From Alentia gelatinosa (lineage: Eukaryota > Annelida > Polychaeta > Phyllodocida > Polynoidae), in assembly GCA_950022655.1 (NCBI GenBank), contig OX465590.1, forward strand, positions 38,577,218 through 38,641,217: DNA of 64,000 nt. The letters are read 5' to 3'. Positions within the stretch are counted from its first letter, which is position 1. Every line of letters begins with the position of its first letter. Made by a program: the position numbers and the translations under genes. The notes under the pieces were generated by a model, which was not told where the DNA came from, ran no database searches, and was given only the letters and a program-made list of their open reading frames with translations. Positions 45,229 through 57,161 of the stretch are shown here, piece after piece.

Positions 45229-45767
45229 GGGCCTCGTTGCTCCACGTTTACGACAGAGCTGCGGATCGCAGAATAGTGATCTGAGGGCCTAAACGTTGCT
45301 CCTGAAATTTTGCGGATCGCGTTGTAATTGCATAGGCGCATCGCCGCGTAAAATACGGCTTTTAGCGATAGTTTTTACGCGGACCTTCACAGCACTGCGG
45401 ATCATATTGCTGTAGGTTAATGCAGTCTAATCTGATATTCTAAATAACGATCCATGGTGGCACCACCAACCCCTGCCCCTTGTTCTTCTACCTATAGGAA
45501 ATAGCGATCCACACCACCAGGTGTCAGATCAGTTTTATCTATGGTGCTATCTGTATTTGATTAAAAAATAATGAATCTTCCCCTGTCTCATTCAATATGT
45601 GTTCCTGAATTTTTGTACTGCTATCGGATCGTAAAAATTAGCAATACCGCGTGAATATATCAATACGATCTGATATTACGGGAGCAACGCTTTTTTTTAG
45701 TCGGATTGTCAAAGTAATCGTACAAATAAAATTGCGATCCGATTATAGCTAGCGATACCACAAAAAG
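45229..45767. mobile_element. MITE with GGCCCCGTTGCTCCAC ends, copy 2, right end truncated
   Basis: GGGCCTCGTTGCTCCACG through CTAGCGATACCACAAAAAGT aligns with 12109-12609. The last 15 bp (GTGGTGCAATGGGGCC in copy 1) are missing. It carries about 30 bp near 45500-45545 absent from copy 1. Confidence 0.8.
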
Positions 45768-45869
45768 TTTAATCCTGTCACCCCATAGCCATTGGAATAA
45801 AGTAATTTGAATTATTCTGATATTGTCATTGAAAAAGGCGAGATAAGTCCAGAACCACACTCGAATCGT

Positions 45870-47625
45870 AATCGTCACTCAGTTTTGCCTTAGGAAACCA
45901 CATTAATACAATAGTCTACAATAATTAGATGAACGTTAACCTTTATCTGAGTGAAAATATGGAGGCGTTGATATCAGTGTAATTTGAGGACATTATGAAT
46001 ACAGAACTTTTAATGATGAACGGTAATCAAAGACTTACTTAACATGGATACCACTAACTATATATGACAGGTTTAATGAAGTGTAATGCGGAGATTTTGA
46101 TTGGTAATTATGATTTAATTGGTTATCTCCGTTTGGATTAGATTGCAATCTCATTATGTTATTAACAGGTACGCCACTACATTAAGATCTCATTAGGAGC
46201 CGCTATACTGGCTTCAGGATGGATACGAGACTTCCATTGAGCGGGATTCACACTTTTTAGCTGAGGCGACTTACTAAAGGCATACAATTCGCCTCACATT
46301 TCTGTAAACGTAACTTTTTCGTTTCTCTCTTTGTCTCTTGGTCTGTCTGGACACGTAGTGAGATGTGAGGGTAGAAACTGCGTAGTAGAAACTCTCTCCA
46401 TGTTACGATGGCCCATACAAAAGTATCCTGCATTAAATGCTTATGTTTTGAATTCCCCTTCATAGGGAAAATATAGCAGTAGAAAATATAATTGTAGATT
46501 TTTCAACTTCTATCATCTAGGAGAGCATAGAAGGAATTGTTCGGTGCAGTATTTTTTCCGTTAAAATGTGTCTCTCCATGCGGCGAGCCGCATTTGTTGG
46601 AAAACCTGAATTTCTCTATTCAATACGTGGGTCGTGCAGTGTATCTTTTTAGATACTTTATTTAGACTGAGTGGTACATCGATGCAGGCACCGTTATGAG
46701 CATACCGCTCAGTGCTTAGAAGTTACATGTAACTACAACTGTTTTTGTTCAAACTCCAACAATTTCGGTCAGACACGACCGATCGATACAGTTAGAATAT
46801 AGTATTCATTAAATATGGACAATTCTAATCCTATGAATATTCTAATTCATTTACCTTTTCGTTTACTTAATACTGAATCCATGCATCAGTTAATCCATCC
46901 ATCCTGGAATCTCTGCATGGATATGAAAGTTTACAGCAACAGGTTTACTCTCCTGAAAAAAAAAGTCGTCTGCCCAGAGAAGGTCCCCAACTTACAGAGT
47001 AGACATGATGGAAATCTAACGGGAACCAGCGAATACTTATCTCCTTCCGGCAGAAGCGGGCTGATACTCTGGGGATATCTCCCTGGAGACTGCTACGAGC
47101 AGTACGACCTGCTGTGATGGGGACTACCTGCTCTATACATAGAGCCCCCGCTGAGATCTACACGTGTTATTGATACTCCCTCAGGGCAAGGCCCCCCGAG
47201 CATCCCTACCTTAAGGTCTGGGCTCTTATCTCTACCCTAACGTAGACGGTACATGGACTCCATATTGATCTGAATTCTGAGGCGGTTGACCCTGTTGCTT
47301 GTCACAAAAATGAATTCCCATGGAGGAGGTATTCTTTGAGTGTTAAACGTGAGCCATTATCAGTAAGTCACAGGGACTGGTTTTGAGGGGACAGTGTTCT
47401 GATTTACAGGAAAGTGCCATTAAACCACGAAGTCAGGCGTCAAATGTTTCAGAGAAGAACTTTAATGGAATGGACCTGAGTCGAAACAAAAGACCTCCAA
47501 TATGGCCAGTTTTCAAAGATGACCTTACACAGGGCGTTGAACACGGTAAGGGAAGATACATTATTATATAATTTAGTAAAACATATATTGTTTGGACGTA
47601 CACTTGTACCTCATTTCTTTCGATA
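45870..47625. other. Intergenic, nothing recognised
   Basis: The longest gap without a repeat match. Open frames at 46815-47117 and 47383-47571 have no recognisable feature. Confidence 0.4.
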
Positions 47626-47631
47626 ACAATA

Positions 47632-47966
47632 TTAACCCTTTAAGGGCGAATGATGCCTCGAGGCATCATCCAGCCCAGGGCGAATGATGAGGCATCATTT
47701 CTCAAAAATCTACAAAATCGTTTTTAACAAAAAAAAAAATGGAGGAACATCAATGAAATTTCCACAGAATGTGTGTATGATACCATTATTAATATTTCTA
47801 TTCAAAAGAAATAAAATATTTAAGATTTTATATCATATCACGTGATTGAACAATTGAATTATGGGTTTTAACGACTGTGTGCCCGTCCCCTGGCGGTATA
47901 CAGTGCCACCAGTACCCATCCTCAAGGTGGAAGTTTGGCCACAGGCACCCGTCCTTAAAGGGTTAA
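47632..47966. mobile_element. Non-autonomous piggyBac-like element, copy 2
   Basis: TTAA (47632-47635 and 47963-47966) bounds 327 bp beginning CCCTTTAAGGGCGAATGATG and ending CCGTCCTTAAAGGG. It shares ATGCCTC..GGCATCATTC, ATATCACGTGATT and CCCCTGGCGGTATACAGTGC with copy 1 in the opposite orientation. It is internally deleted relative to copy 1. Confidence 0.85.
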
Positions 47967-47969
47967 ACG

Positions 47970-48970
47970 AGCTCCTAGAGCAAGTTTGATACTTTCATCA
48001 AAAGAATCAAGGTATGAGAGGACATTCCAAAAAGGTTAATTTGTTTTACTTTAATTGTTTACCTTCAAATTTAAATAAATATTGCAATATTAACAACAAC
48101 TATGACTACGTCAAGCCACTATCCAGAGTGCTTTGGTATGGCAGAAGTCCCTCTAAAGATGAATGTTTAGAATTTATTTGATGATTCTATCTTCTTGATA
48201 TATGTTCTGATAATATTTCACTATACTTGTTTATTTTTTACGGTGCTATTTCATGGTTTCCTCTGTTATTCCATACACTGCTATACTCGTTGTCATCAAT
48301 TGCTTATCCAGATATCTATTTCCATACCTGCATACTGTGTGGTATGGCAATGATACCAATATTATAGCAGAGGTTGGTATCTGTATGACTCACCAGAATA
48401 GGTATATATTTGACTAAATCCATGGTTTCCCTCTATTTAGTGAACTTATGTCTACCATGACAAAAACAACCAAATTTTACTACCACTAACGAAATCAAAG
48501 GGGTTGGTTGCTTGATTGATAGTGTTTGTTTTTGATAGTTGATTTAGTGATAGGGGGTCTATTATGGTGGTAGTAATTTCATGCTGGGTATCCTTTCTTT
48601 CTAACAAGTTCTACTCGAGTAGATTTGACACATCACATAATTCGCTAAAGTGTAGACACCTCAAGATTTCGTTAGTTGTTAGACTTACACACCCGAGGGT
48701 GCAATATGTCTACGTTAAGAACGTTTATAACGATTGATTACCGATGAAAATGTCGTGTATCGCCACTAAATGAATTGTTTAGAGGTAATACCACCTCAGC
48801 CCCTGCAGGAGTTGAGGCGATGTTGGCGTCGAGAAGCACTCAACACATGGTCTGCACCTCCTCACGTAGAGTATTTTACAGGCATGCAGCATTACTTCCG
48901 TGATTTAGATGCTTTCACCATGAGCGGTGATAAAAGTCATTCGTGAATTGATTCATGATCCGCTAACATT
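47970..48970. other. Intergenic, nothing recognised
   Basis: AT-rich; no coding signal. Confidence 0.45.
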
Positions 48971-48977
48971 CCGCAGC

Positions 48978-49295
48978 CTGGGACGCTGGGTGGACGCTGG
49001 GTGGACGCTGGGTGGATGCTGGGTGGACGCTGGGTGGACGCTGGGTGGACGCTGGGTGGACGCTGGGGGGATGCTGGGTGGATGCTGGGTGGACGCTGGG
49101 TGGATGCTGGGTGGACGCTGGGTGGACGCTGGGTGGACGCTGGGGGGATGCTGGGTGGATGCTGGGTGGACGCTGGGTGGATGCTGGGTGGACGCTGGGT
49201 GGACGCTGGGTGGACGCTGGGTGGACGCTGGGTGGACGCTGGGTGGACGCTGGGTGGACGCTGGGTGGACGCTGGGTGGACGCTGGGTGGACACT
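48978..49295 (+). repeat. 11-bp G-rich minisatellite, about 28 copies
   Basis: The unit is TGGGTGGACGC with TGGGTGGATGC and GGGGGGATGC variants arranged in blocks. Since 11 is not a multiple of 3, all frames stay open and give GWTLGGRWVDA-like shadows. GGG runs on one strand could form quadruplexes. Confidence 0.95.
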
Positions 49296-49746
49296 TAGAC
49301 TAGCTCCAGTCCCTGCATCCTATGTCTACTCTCCTTGCTGGGATACAGGGACTGGTACAATTGGTAATGGTGTTCGATTTCTGGCGCTGTTTAGCTCCAG
49401 CATTCCCAACACTCTCCATACAGATATCCTGGCTATTGGTCAGATATCTGATGGGAGATTGATACCCTCTCACTTTCATCTCAATTGAGTAACAGTAAGG
49501 AGTAGGCTAAATTTATTGCTATAACAACACAGCAACCAGGGAACTGGAGGAGGGGAGGGGGAGGGGTAGGAGGAAGTATAGGGTTACACGGAGTGGCTTG
49601 GGGCCATAAACAGGAGATTCTATTCATAGTGGACAAGTCTTTGATTCATGGGCCAGTCAGAGAAGGATGCATACTTTAATGAACTTTATTCTGATTGTGA
49701 TTAATCATTTAATGAATATTCATAATCAAAGACTTGAGCAAGTCTA
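49296..49746. mobile_element. CTAGACT-end MITE, copy c, inside the minisatellite
   Basis: 451-bp full-length copy with ends TAGACTAGCTCCAGTCCCTG and AAGACTTGAGCAAGTCTA. Both flanks are minisatellite (GGTGGACACT left, GGTGGACAT right), so the 9-bp duplication cannot be separated from the array unit. Confidence 0.9.
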
Positions 49747-49800
49747 GGTGGACATTGTGTGGACGCTGGGTGGACGCTTGTTGGACGCTGGGGGGACGCT
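49747..49800 (+). repeat. Minisatellite remainder right of the MITE
   Basis: GGTGGACATTGTGTGGACGC and TGGGTGGACGCTTGTTGGAC continue the 11-bp array beyond the insertion. Confidence 0.85.
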
Positions 49801-49804
49801 CAAT

Positions 49805-50485
49805 GCGCTGGTACCCATGTCGCTGTATTTACGAAATGTCCGTGTAGGTCAAGAACCGGCTTACAGCGGTAGCCCACGCATGCGCTGTTCAGTATCGGCT
49901 TAGTTGGTCTAATACGGGATGAGAGGGCAAAGGGTAAAGTTATGAAGGTCAACGAGGTCATCCACAGGGAATGTCAGAGGTTCATTGGAGGGCGGGCTAC
50001 CGCTCAGAAGACAGAGCATGCTGACAGCAATGGAGCCTTTTTTTATAAGGATCTTTATTTGTAACAATGTATACTTTGGTCTTCCAACAAATCCTGATCA
50101 ACTTCAAACATATTTACACACAGAGAGTTGGTTCCGTAAAATGGATAGCTGCAGTTAGTATGTCGAATATATTTTACAAATAAAATGTACATTAGATGTG
50201 GATCTTGCTTGAAACTACTTATCAGAAACATGACATCCCGACTCGTAATCGGCAGAATTAACCATTTAATAACTATTCAATTTCAGTCAGGAAAAGATAA
50301 GTCTGTGTCTGTTGAATGTTTACTGAGATATAACTGTAGTGGACGTGCAATCAGCTGAAGTTTACTGAGATATATGTACCAATCTCTACTTCTTTTTGCA
50401 GTTCCATCTGATAAATATAGACGCATAGAACAGTAATACACGTGTACAACTATTAACTTTGTCAATATGGAAATCTAATTTATCT
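49805..50485. other. Intergenic; one NRF1-like site
   Basis: ACGCATGCGC at 49876-49885 in a short CpG-rich patch; nothing else recognised. Confidence 0.4.
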
Positions 50486-50487
50486 CA

Positions 50488-50790
50488 CCCCTGGTATTTT
50501 TGTCTCACAGGCTCAACATTGGCAACTCGTTCTCCATGTCCCTATGAGTACAACCGTCTGTTCTGCGAGGTCTATGACGTCAAATATCCAGTCTCTTGCC
50601 TGTTATTTTAGTCTGTACAGGGGTGATATACATACAGAAAATGACTGGTTTTGGTAATAATTCTCCAACTTGTTTAAACACTACGCGATATACACTCGGC
50701 TTCACCTCGTTCATATCACTCCACATGAAACTCATGGAGAGCGAAGACTTTGACCAAAGCTTGCTAGTTTCTTCTTTGGTATGTGGATAG
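50488..50790. mobile_element. Hairpin element (superfamily H), TTCTCCAAC-arm type, uninterrupted copy
   Basis: CTCACCCCTGGTATTTTTGT, GCTCAACATTGGCAACTCG (end module, minus), then TTCTCCAACTTGTTT, centre CACTCGGCTTCACCTCGTT, AAACTCATGGAGAGCGAAGA, CTTTGACCAAAGC. It is the empty-site counterpart of 14330-14800. Confidence 0.78.
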
Positions 50791-51224
50791 AAGTACAGGG
50801 GCAGCTACGAATTATATTTTGTGAATGTGATGCCTGCTGCTACGATAAGAATATTCCAGGGCAATTTGTAATAATTGCCGAGCAATATAATATTAGGACA
50901 GCGAATTGGCTTCTATTAATCCTGGATTTTCTTGAATATTGGATTTTAATTTTCTTTGTGTACCTTACCGGGAACCAGGTTGGTCTCGTGACATGACGAG
51001 ACTTGACGAGACTTGACGAGAAAGTGAGAACTGGTAATTGGTCGGTAACAAGTGTTTGAACGGAAGCGTGATGCCTCGGCGGCCGCACGCTTAAATGACG
51101 ACCGGGTAATTGCAGCGTTTAGAGTGGAATCACATCCGCGTTACATTCTGATGTTTTCACTGCAGGCCCACCTTTAATCGAGTCCAATCAGTGGCGTTTA
51201 AACTACAGAGATACCACGGCAATC

Positions 51225-51294
51225 TCATTAAAAGAAAAGCCGATAGACTGCGAATCAGCGCCTTGCTTTCATGTGCGGAACTCTATTTCACTTA
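51225..51294 (+). repeat. Left part of a duplicated segment, split by a MITE
   Basis: GACTGCGAATCAGCGCCTTG, CTTTCATGTGCGGAACTCTA recurs at 52083-52123. The segment resumes right of the MITE at 51660-51690 (AGAATTGTCGTCTGTGAAAG, CGC). Confidence 0.85.
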
Positions 51295-51659
51295 GGCCAC
51301 TAAAAAAACTTGTTTTTTCTACAACAAGGCATGGAAAATAAGACGAGGACGCTTGTTTTTCTTTTTTGCTGAATCAAAGATGGCTTTTGAAATGACAAGT
51401 ACCATAGTTTGACAATATGTGGCTGATCAGATCTATTAGCTGTGTAGGCAGTATGAAGAGAGATATGCATACCACGATTTTGGGAATGCCTAAATACACA
51501 TAATACCACATTGAATGTATCCCTGACATCAGGAGCTTTAATTTGATACCAAATACACATACCTTTCATTATATCTACCAAGGTTCATCTTATATATATT
51601 TTTAAAATATCGTCTAAAACGGTGATTTGAAACAAGTTTGTGTTTTTTCAGTGGCCTCA
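51292..51659. mobile_element. MITE with GGCCACTNAAAAAAAC ends, copy B
   Basis: Element 51295-51656: left GGCCACTAAAAAAACTTG, right CAAGTTTGTGTTTTTTCAGT, GGCC, flanked by TTA and TCA. It shares GGAGCTTTAATTTGATACCA with copy A, in the opposite orientation. Confidence 0.88.
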
Positions 51660-52064
51660 GAGAATTGTCGTCTGTGAAAGCGCAGTATTATAATCATCTT
51701 TTAATGGGATATATAAAAATTCTAAAAAGTTCCTTTACACGTAGAAAAACCCATGTCATTTTCTTGAAACTTTCAGATAATATAGTAGATGTATAGCATT
51801 ACACATTTCTGCTCTAAAAACCATGGGTAGGCATCCTTTTTATTTTAAAGAATTGAGGAAAACCATATTTTTCAGTTCATTCCTATGTAAATCAGTCTAA
51901 TGTAAATTGACCCATATTACCTATTAGGATTGGATCAACTGGACTCAATATTAGATTTACCCGTTTAGAAGTAGAACGAATTCCGAGGAACCACTTTTTA
52001 ATCACCAATGCACAGTATCTTATAATCACCAGAAGGCGCCACCGTGAATCGTCCGATATACCTA

Positions 52065-52480
52065 TAATAGAAAAGCGGATCGACTGCGAATCCGCGCCTT
52101 GCTTTCATGTGCGGAACTCTACTTCATTTGGACAATTGTCGTCTGCCGCTGGTTAAAGCGCGGGAACAGGTCGCGGTAATGGCGTCGGGAGGGCGCACCC
52201 GCTGCTCACACAGCGTCCGTGTCGCCCTCACCAGCTGGCCCGCCACCTGGCCCTCCGCCGCCCCCTCTAGCGACACGGCACGCAGTTAAGCCAGGAAGAG
52301 CAGCCCCGCACTGAAGGCAAACAGGGGGCTTGATTCGCTGAGTTGGTCTGAGCTCTGGGAGTTGAAGCAGAAGGGGCCAGACACGACTCCAGCTTACTTC
52401 ACTGCGCACTGGCTTGAGAAACTTGACCTGCAAGTCTCCTCCAAACTCCGGGAGCATTCTCCCAGCAGATATTCAGTAAT
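52065..52480. promoter_or_regulatory. GC-rich island next to the uninterrupted duplicate
   Basis: 52074-52165 is the intact version of the segment split at 51294/51660. Beyond it 52140-52290 is very GC-rich (GGCCCGCCACCTGGCCC, CCGCCGCCCCCTCTAGCG). Both strands have short open frames with no recognised product. A promoter or first exon is possible. Confidence 0.3.
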
Positions 52481-52484
52481 GAGA

Positions 52485-53345
52485 CTTCAACCAAACTCCC
52501 AGCACAATCTCCCTACAGATATTCAGTAATTAGACGCACTAGAAGGCAAATCCCTACGTTTTCTGGTATCCCTGAGAAGATTCCAATTGCCAAGCACAGT
52601 GCGTTGGAGATGGCTTAAAAAAAGAGCAGTGTAGTGCGAAAACTGGCTGTTAAAAGTGCTCGAACTGGCGACGCGGAGCGGACTGTTAATCACGTGTCGT
52701 AGGCCGCGGGAGCTGGGCGTTCACTAATTGGGTGGAGAGAGGATTTAACTGTCAGCGCCATATGCAAATGCCCTGCGTCTGTTTCCGGAGAAAGTTAAGC
52801 AACTCACTTTAGACCGAGGATGTTTCCAGATTGTTAACTTATGTTAGGGAGATTGTTAAACTCTCTTAGTGACTTTCGAGTTTTGTGTTTGGGCATTGAT
52901 TTGATGAATAAACAAGTTTGCAGTGTACAGGTTTTATAGAAAGCAATAATATGGGTGTATTTTATGACAGGCAAACTAAAGATTTTGGTAAATGTAGATG
53001 AAAATTTAGAAGAAAAAATGCTTTGATGATACATGGATGCAATACAATGCCCAACGTACCACATTTTAACCTTCACATTGCAAAATTATATAAATATACT
53101 ACTTAGTCAATAGATACATTCTGAACAGATATACAGAAACCTTGACAAGTTTAGAGGTCATATCACATTCATTGATTTTGTCTTTGCAAGTATGGATTGG
53201 GTGGGAGGTAGGCAAGTTACATTGAGCACATTTGATTCATTGCATCCCATGCAAAGTCCCGTATCTAGTTCAATGTTTAATCCGATACTTCCTCCTTTCA
53301 TAGGCTATTTTCCAGCTTCTACAAACAGAGCAGGTAGGTTGTGTA
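52485..53345. other. Intergenic; short local duplication
   Basis: CTCCCAGCA..ATATTCAGTAAT occurs at 52448-52482 and 52497-52530. Otherwise nothing recognised. Confidence 0.45.
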
Positions 53346-53352
53346 TGAGCCT

Positions 53353-53975
53353 GAAGCGGGATTCACACGCAGAGTCTAAAGTACCTGAGACAGGTGTGCT
53401 TCCCACTTTTCTTTATCAAAAATGTCTTCGTTCTCAGGAGCGTTGTTCCCAGTTCACACCTTTCCCCTAGACTCAGACAATTCCCTTTTGGTATGGAATT
53501 CACGTGGTAAGGTGCTTTTACCTGTCTCAAGGGGAAATGATGAATTTGATGCACATTGAGGGATGTACACAGGGTACAGAGTCTCAGATATAGTCCCAGT
53601 GAACACTCACACTGAGATTCAAGTATCCTTGAGGTAAATGGTGTAAAAAAACATGTGACCCTGTTTGCTGGCCGGCTATTGGCTAGCTTGGGTACTTGGT
53701 CGGCGATTCAGCAGTGGGTCAATTTGTCTCAACAAAATTTCCCTGTACATTTTAAACATGTTTAAAATCAAAATTTCATGGGATTCTTTACTACATTAGG
53801 GGTAATTGTCCCCAATAATTGCAGTGGGGAAAACCTGTCTCTATGGGGAATGGAGCCCCACAAATCAGACGATGAGATTATGTACCAGTGTAGATACTCA
53901 GCAGGATTTGTCTCAGACAAACACCTTGTGAGGTACATGAATCTCACCGTGTGAACACCCGCCGACGAATTGGGT
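53353..53975. mobile_element. Foldback element of the GTGGGATTCA family, copy 3
   Basis: GAAGCGGGATTCACACGCAG on the left; AGGTACATGAATCTCACCGT, GTGAACACCC on the right. The interior AATTGCAGTGGGGAAAACCT, AGGATTTGTCTCAGACAAAC matches copy 2. Confidence 0.78.
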
Positions 53976-53979
53976 ACCG

Positions 53980-55375
53980 ATTATTTGTGAAACCATCCGA
54001 TCTATTTACGTTAGATAAGTTTAACTTATTATCCTCCTGCAAAATCAAGATGTGTAGAGACAACAGAAATCATGCTGTTCCCATCGCAATCCTGGTTTCA
54101 GAAATCAGATATTGCTATGAAATGAGAAGCCGGTTATTTTACCATTACGACACGTTGAATGTAAATGAGAATTATCCGATTTAACGTCCACCAATTTAAT
54201 ATTGACATCATCCAATTTACCATTCTACAATTTGTATCTGACTCTCGCTCAGCCCGGATTTATTCAAATTTAAAGGAAATAATAATGAACTTGAAGTATC
54301 GTAAACATTTCCATCAGAGGTTCATTAATGGAAGGGAAGTAATAAACTGTTTCATGTAATTTGTGGTTAGTGTGCAAAGAAATGAGGCCTTATCATCAAC
54401 CTTGGAGAGAGTTAGGAGTTTTGAAATTGAGAATCAAAGCATCTTCGTTTTTAGAGTATTGTGTGTCTTAAAATGATGGAACTAAGAGTAGTAGACATTA
54501 ATAAAGATGATAAAATGGGATATTCCAACTGTCACATAGATAATCCTCAAATTCATAAATGGCACTGCCCGTATTTCTATTTATATTTTCCATTGACATT
54601 GGATGTTGATTATCATCTAGATTTTAACAGCATTTCATTTAACAGCGAGACAACTGGCACGTTAAGTGTATAAGAATATAAATACAAAGTAAACCTTTGT
54701 TTGTAAACCAATCGTCAGGTTTGAGTTGGATGACTATACTTCCTTAGCCTGGAAGCCTGGCCTATGTGTACTCACATTTTAGGGCAGGTAACACCCTCCA
54801 TTTTTCTAGTGCATTGCGGGATTGTCTTGACCTCGTACCCGACTAATCCTTTTTGGATTTTACACAGGTTCCCCGCTGACAGGCACTGCGAAATCTGTTA
54901 GGTTTTTAGAGAAACATTCTAATAAGTTATCTTGTGAAAGGTTGCTATTACTTCATTTGTATTGCCTTCATTGAAAACAAGTGTAGATATGTTATTTATA
55001 GAATCTCATGCTGGAGAGAGGTTGTGCTGTTTTTCGCGGCCACCAGGGAACCGGCGTAAGTTCAAGGTCGTTTCAAAGCGTGCGTTACCTGTCCCATTGT
55101 TCATTTGAGCAGGGAACCAGTGTAGTACTGCCTCACCGCAATGCGGCCAACTCCCAGTCCCTGAGCAACAACCGCTAATCTCACATGTAAAAAGTAGCGC
55201 TCCTACCATGTGGTGGGAAACACACGCGCTATAAGAAACCGGGTAGCGAGATTGAAAAGATAGACCCGAAAACAGTAGATTTCCCCCAGAGGAGGAGAGC
55301 TTCTACACCAGGGAGCAGACATGGATTATGGTACGAACAAGCAGGCTAGGCTACCTTGGGACCGTTTAATAATCT
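53980..55375. other. Intergenic, nothing recognised
   Basis: 54770-54840 faintly resembles 21710-21790 (CCATTTTTCTAGTGCATTGC). No gene seen. Confidence 0.4.
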
Positions 55376-55384
55376 AGGCGTTTA

Positions 55385-55740
55385 CTATATAGCCATGCAG
55401 TATACTGTAAATACGCACCGTTTCGGCATATACACCATAAAAATACTGTATGGACCATTGGTCCACTGGTCCGTACAGGAAAAATACGGACTACCTTTCC
55501 ATACACGTTTATTAAAATATTGTTGTTAAGCCAAATGAAATTAATGATTTAAATTTATTTTTTTCGGGTAAATAGTAAATATATAACGTCCAACCATGCT
55601 TGTACAAGTCACAGAACTCGATGATAATTTACGGTTTGTATGGAACTCGGCGTAAACGCCTCGGTCCGTACAAACCGTAAATTACCATCTCGTTCTGTGA
55701 CTTGTAGAGCATGTTCAGGACGTTCTATATAAGTACATGT
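55385..55740. mobile_element. Hairpin element (superfamily H), ACGGTTTGTACGG-arm type, copy 2
   Basis: Inverse orientation to 26225-26600. GGTTTGTATGGAACTCGGCG, TAAACGCCTCGGTCCGTACA, AACCGTAAATTACCATC, with outer TGTACAAGTCACAGAACTCG and GTTCTGTGACTTGTAGA. The flanks GTATACTGTAAATACGCACC and TGGACCA also match. Confidence 0.85.
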
Positions 55741-56084
55741 AAACCCTTTTCTATATGTCATAGAGTCCCGGAGACGATGTGGGTCAATTTTATTCAACAC
55801 TTATGGACGAACATATGGACGGCTAAGACTGTCTTAGAGAACAGACGTAGCTATCTTTAAACGATATTCATTGTACGACTTACAGAGCAAGGTTTTCATG
55901 GTATCTGTGTATACCAACCGTTCAGAAAATTGTGTCTTTTTTCAACTATTGCTTGGTAGAGCGATTTGTCAAAAGCAACCAGAATACAGACTTTAAAGTT
56001 TCTGAGGAACCCATATGGCTGAACACTATTCAGATGATCACAAATCCATAATGTTTATGTGTTGAGAAATGCACCGTTAGCAGG

Positions 56085-56650
56085 TTCTTACATCTTCCAT
56101 CTTGATCTATGATTATTGACTTTCAACCTTAGAGTTTCATCCAACTCATCACTTTATCAAGCTGACTGTAATAGACCGTAGATATAAATCGGAGTAATTT
56201 GATGTCAGGTGTCTACAGGGTCACGGGGACCATGAACTTGAATAGGTTTTCTCACCCTCCACATTGACCAATAGGCTAACACTTGCGACATAATCCCCCA
56301 TTGGATATTTTTTTCTAAATACTCAACGGGCGCTGGATACGAGTTCCCAATGTTAAGCCTATGGAGAAAAAATACCAGGGGTGAGATACAATTTTCAATC
56401 TCAGAGTTTCATCTAACTCATCACTTGATCAAAGTGACTGCAGGAGACAGTAAATATAGAGTTCAATATTTTGATGAAGGGTGTAGAGTCAGGTTTTCAC
56501 ATCTTCCATCTTGATCTATGATTATTGACTCACAGATACTTTCTACCTCAGAGTTTCATCCAACTCATCCTTTTATCAAGCTGACTGTAATAAACCGTGG
56601 CTATAAAGTGGAGTAATTTATTGAGTGTCTACAATGTCACGGGGACCATG
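56085..56650 (+). repeat. Diverged triplication with a hairpin element in it
   Basis: TCTTCCATCTTGATCTATGA, TTATTGACT and GAGTTTCATCCAACTCATC, ACTGTAATA, GTGTCTACA, GTCACGGGGACCATG occur at 56090-56235 and 56495-56650. A shorter third copy is at 56398-56490. The hairpin-type element (56240-56395) sits between them. Confidence 0.75.
56240..56395. mobile_element. Hairpin-superfamily fragment with end module
   Basis: TTCTCACCCTCCACATTGAC, CAATAGGCTAACACTTG and TACGAGTTCCCAATGTTAAG, CCTATGG..ATACCAGGGG, TGAGATA. The same order is seen at 32260-32410. Confidence 0.72.
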
Positions 56651-56654
56651 CCTT

Positions 56655-57120
56655 GTTACAGAGTTCAGACCCAGGCGTCGGGAGGTCCATGTTATGTCAC
56701 CCTCACCGAGTCTTGGGGGCGGACAGCTAGATCCTCATACCTGGGAATTGTGAGCGATAATGGGGCGTTCTAAGCGGCTGACCTGTGCGGTGGCTTCTCT
56801 GCCTGGCATATTTAGTTGCTGCTACACCTCATTAAAGCCGCCTTTAGTACCATGATGAGACCCACTCTCCCCCAGGGGGCCCCTCACTGTAGAGGCTAGT
56901 AGTACAGGCAAAGTGGCACCTCACCCGGGCCCATAATGAGCCGGCAGGGTGGGGGTGTGTATGAGGGGGTGGGCAGGTCGTAGTCAGGGGTAGCAGCAGG
57001 AGGAGGAGGAGGGAGGGTGAGATCGGGGTTGTGTGTTGTTGGGTTGGAATGGGCGATAATTGACATTGTTGGCCGGACGATCTGCGCGTCATTAGGGACG
57101 CTGATGTCGCTGGTGTCTCC
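56655..57120. other. Intergenic, C/G-rich low-complexity stretch
   Basis: 56930-57060 holds GGGGGTGTGTATG and GGAGGAGGAGGAGGGAGG runs. The 125-codon minus frame across it has low complexity and is not taken as a gene. Confidence 0.4.
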
Positions 57121-57161
57121 AGGGCGTGTTGTTCGCTATACAGAGCACGCCACCTACCAGC

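Noticed and set aside
48927..49488. Long frames on both strands with GWTLGGRWVDA or HPASTQRPPSV repeats
   Set aside because: Produced by the 11-bp minisatellite, which has no stop in any frame. There is no start context or protein family.
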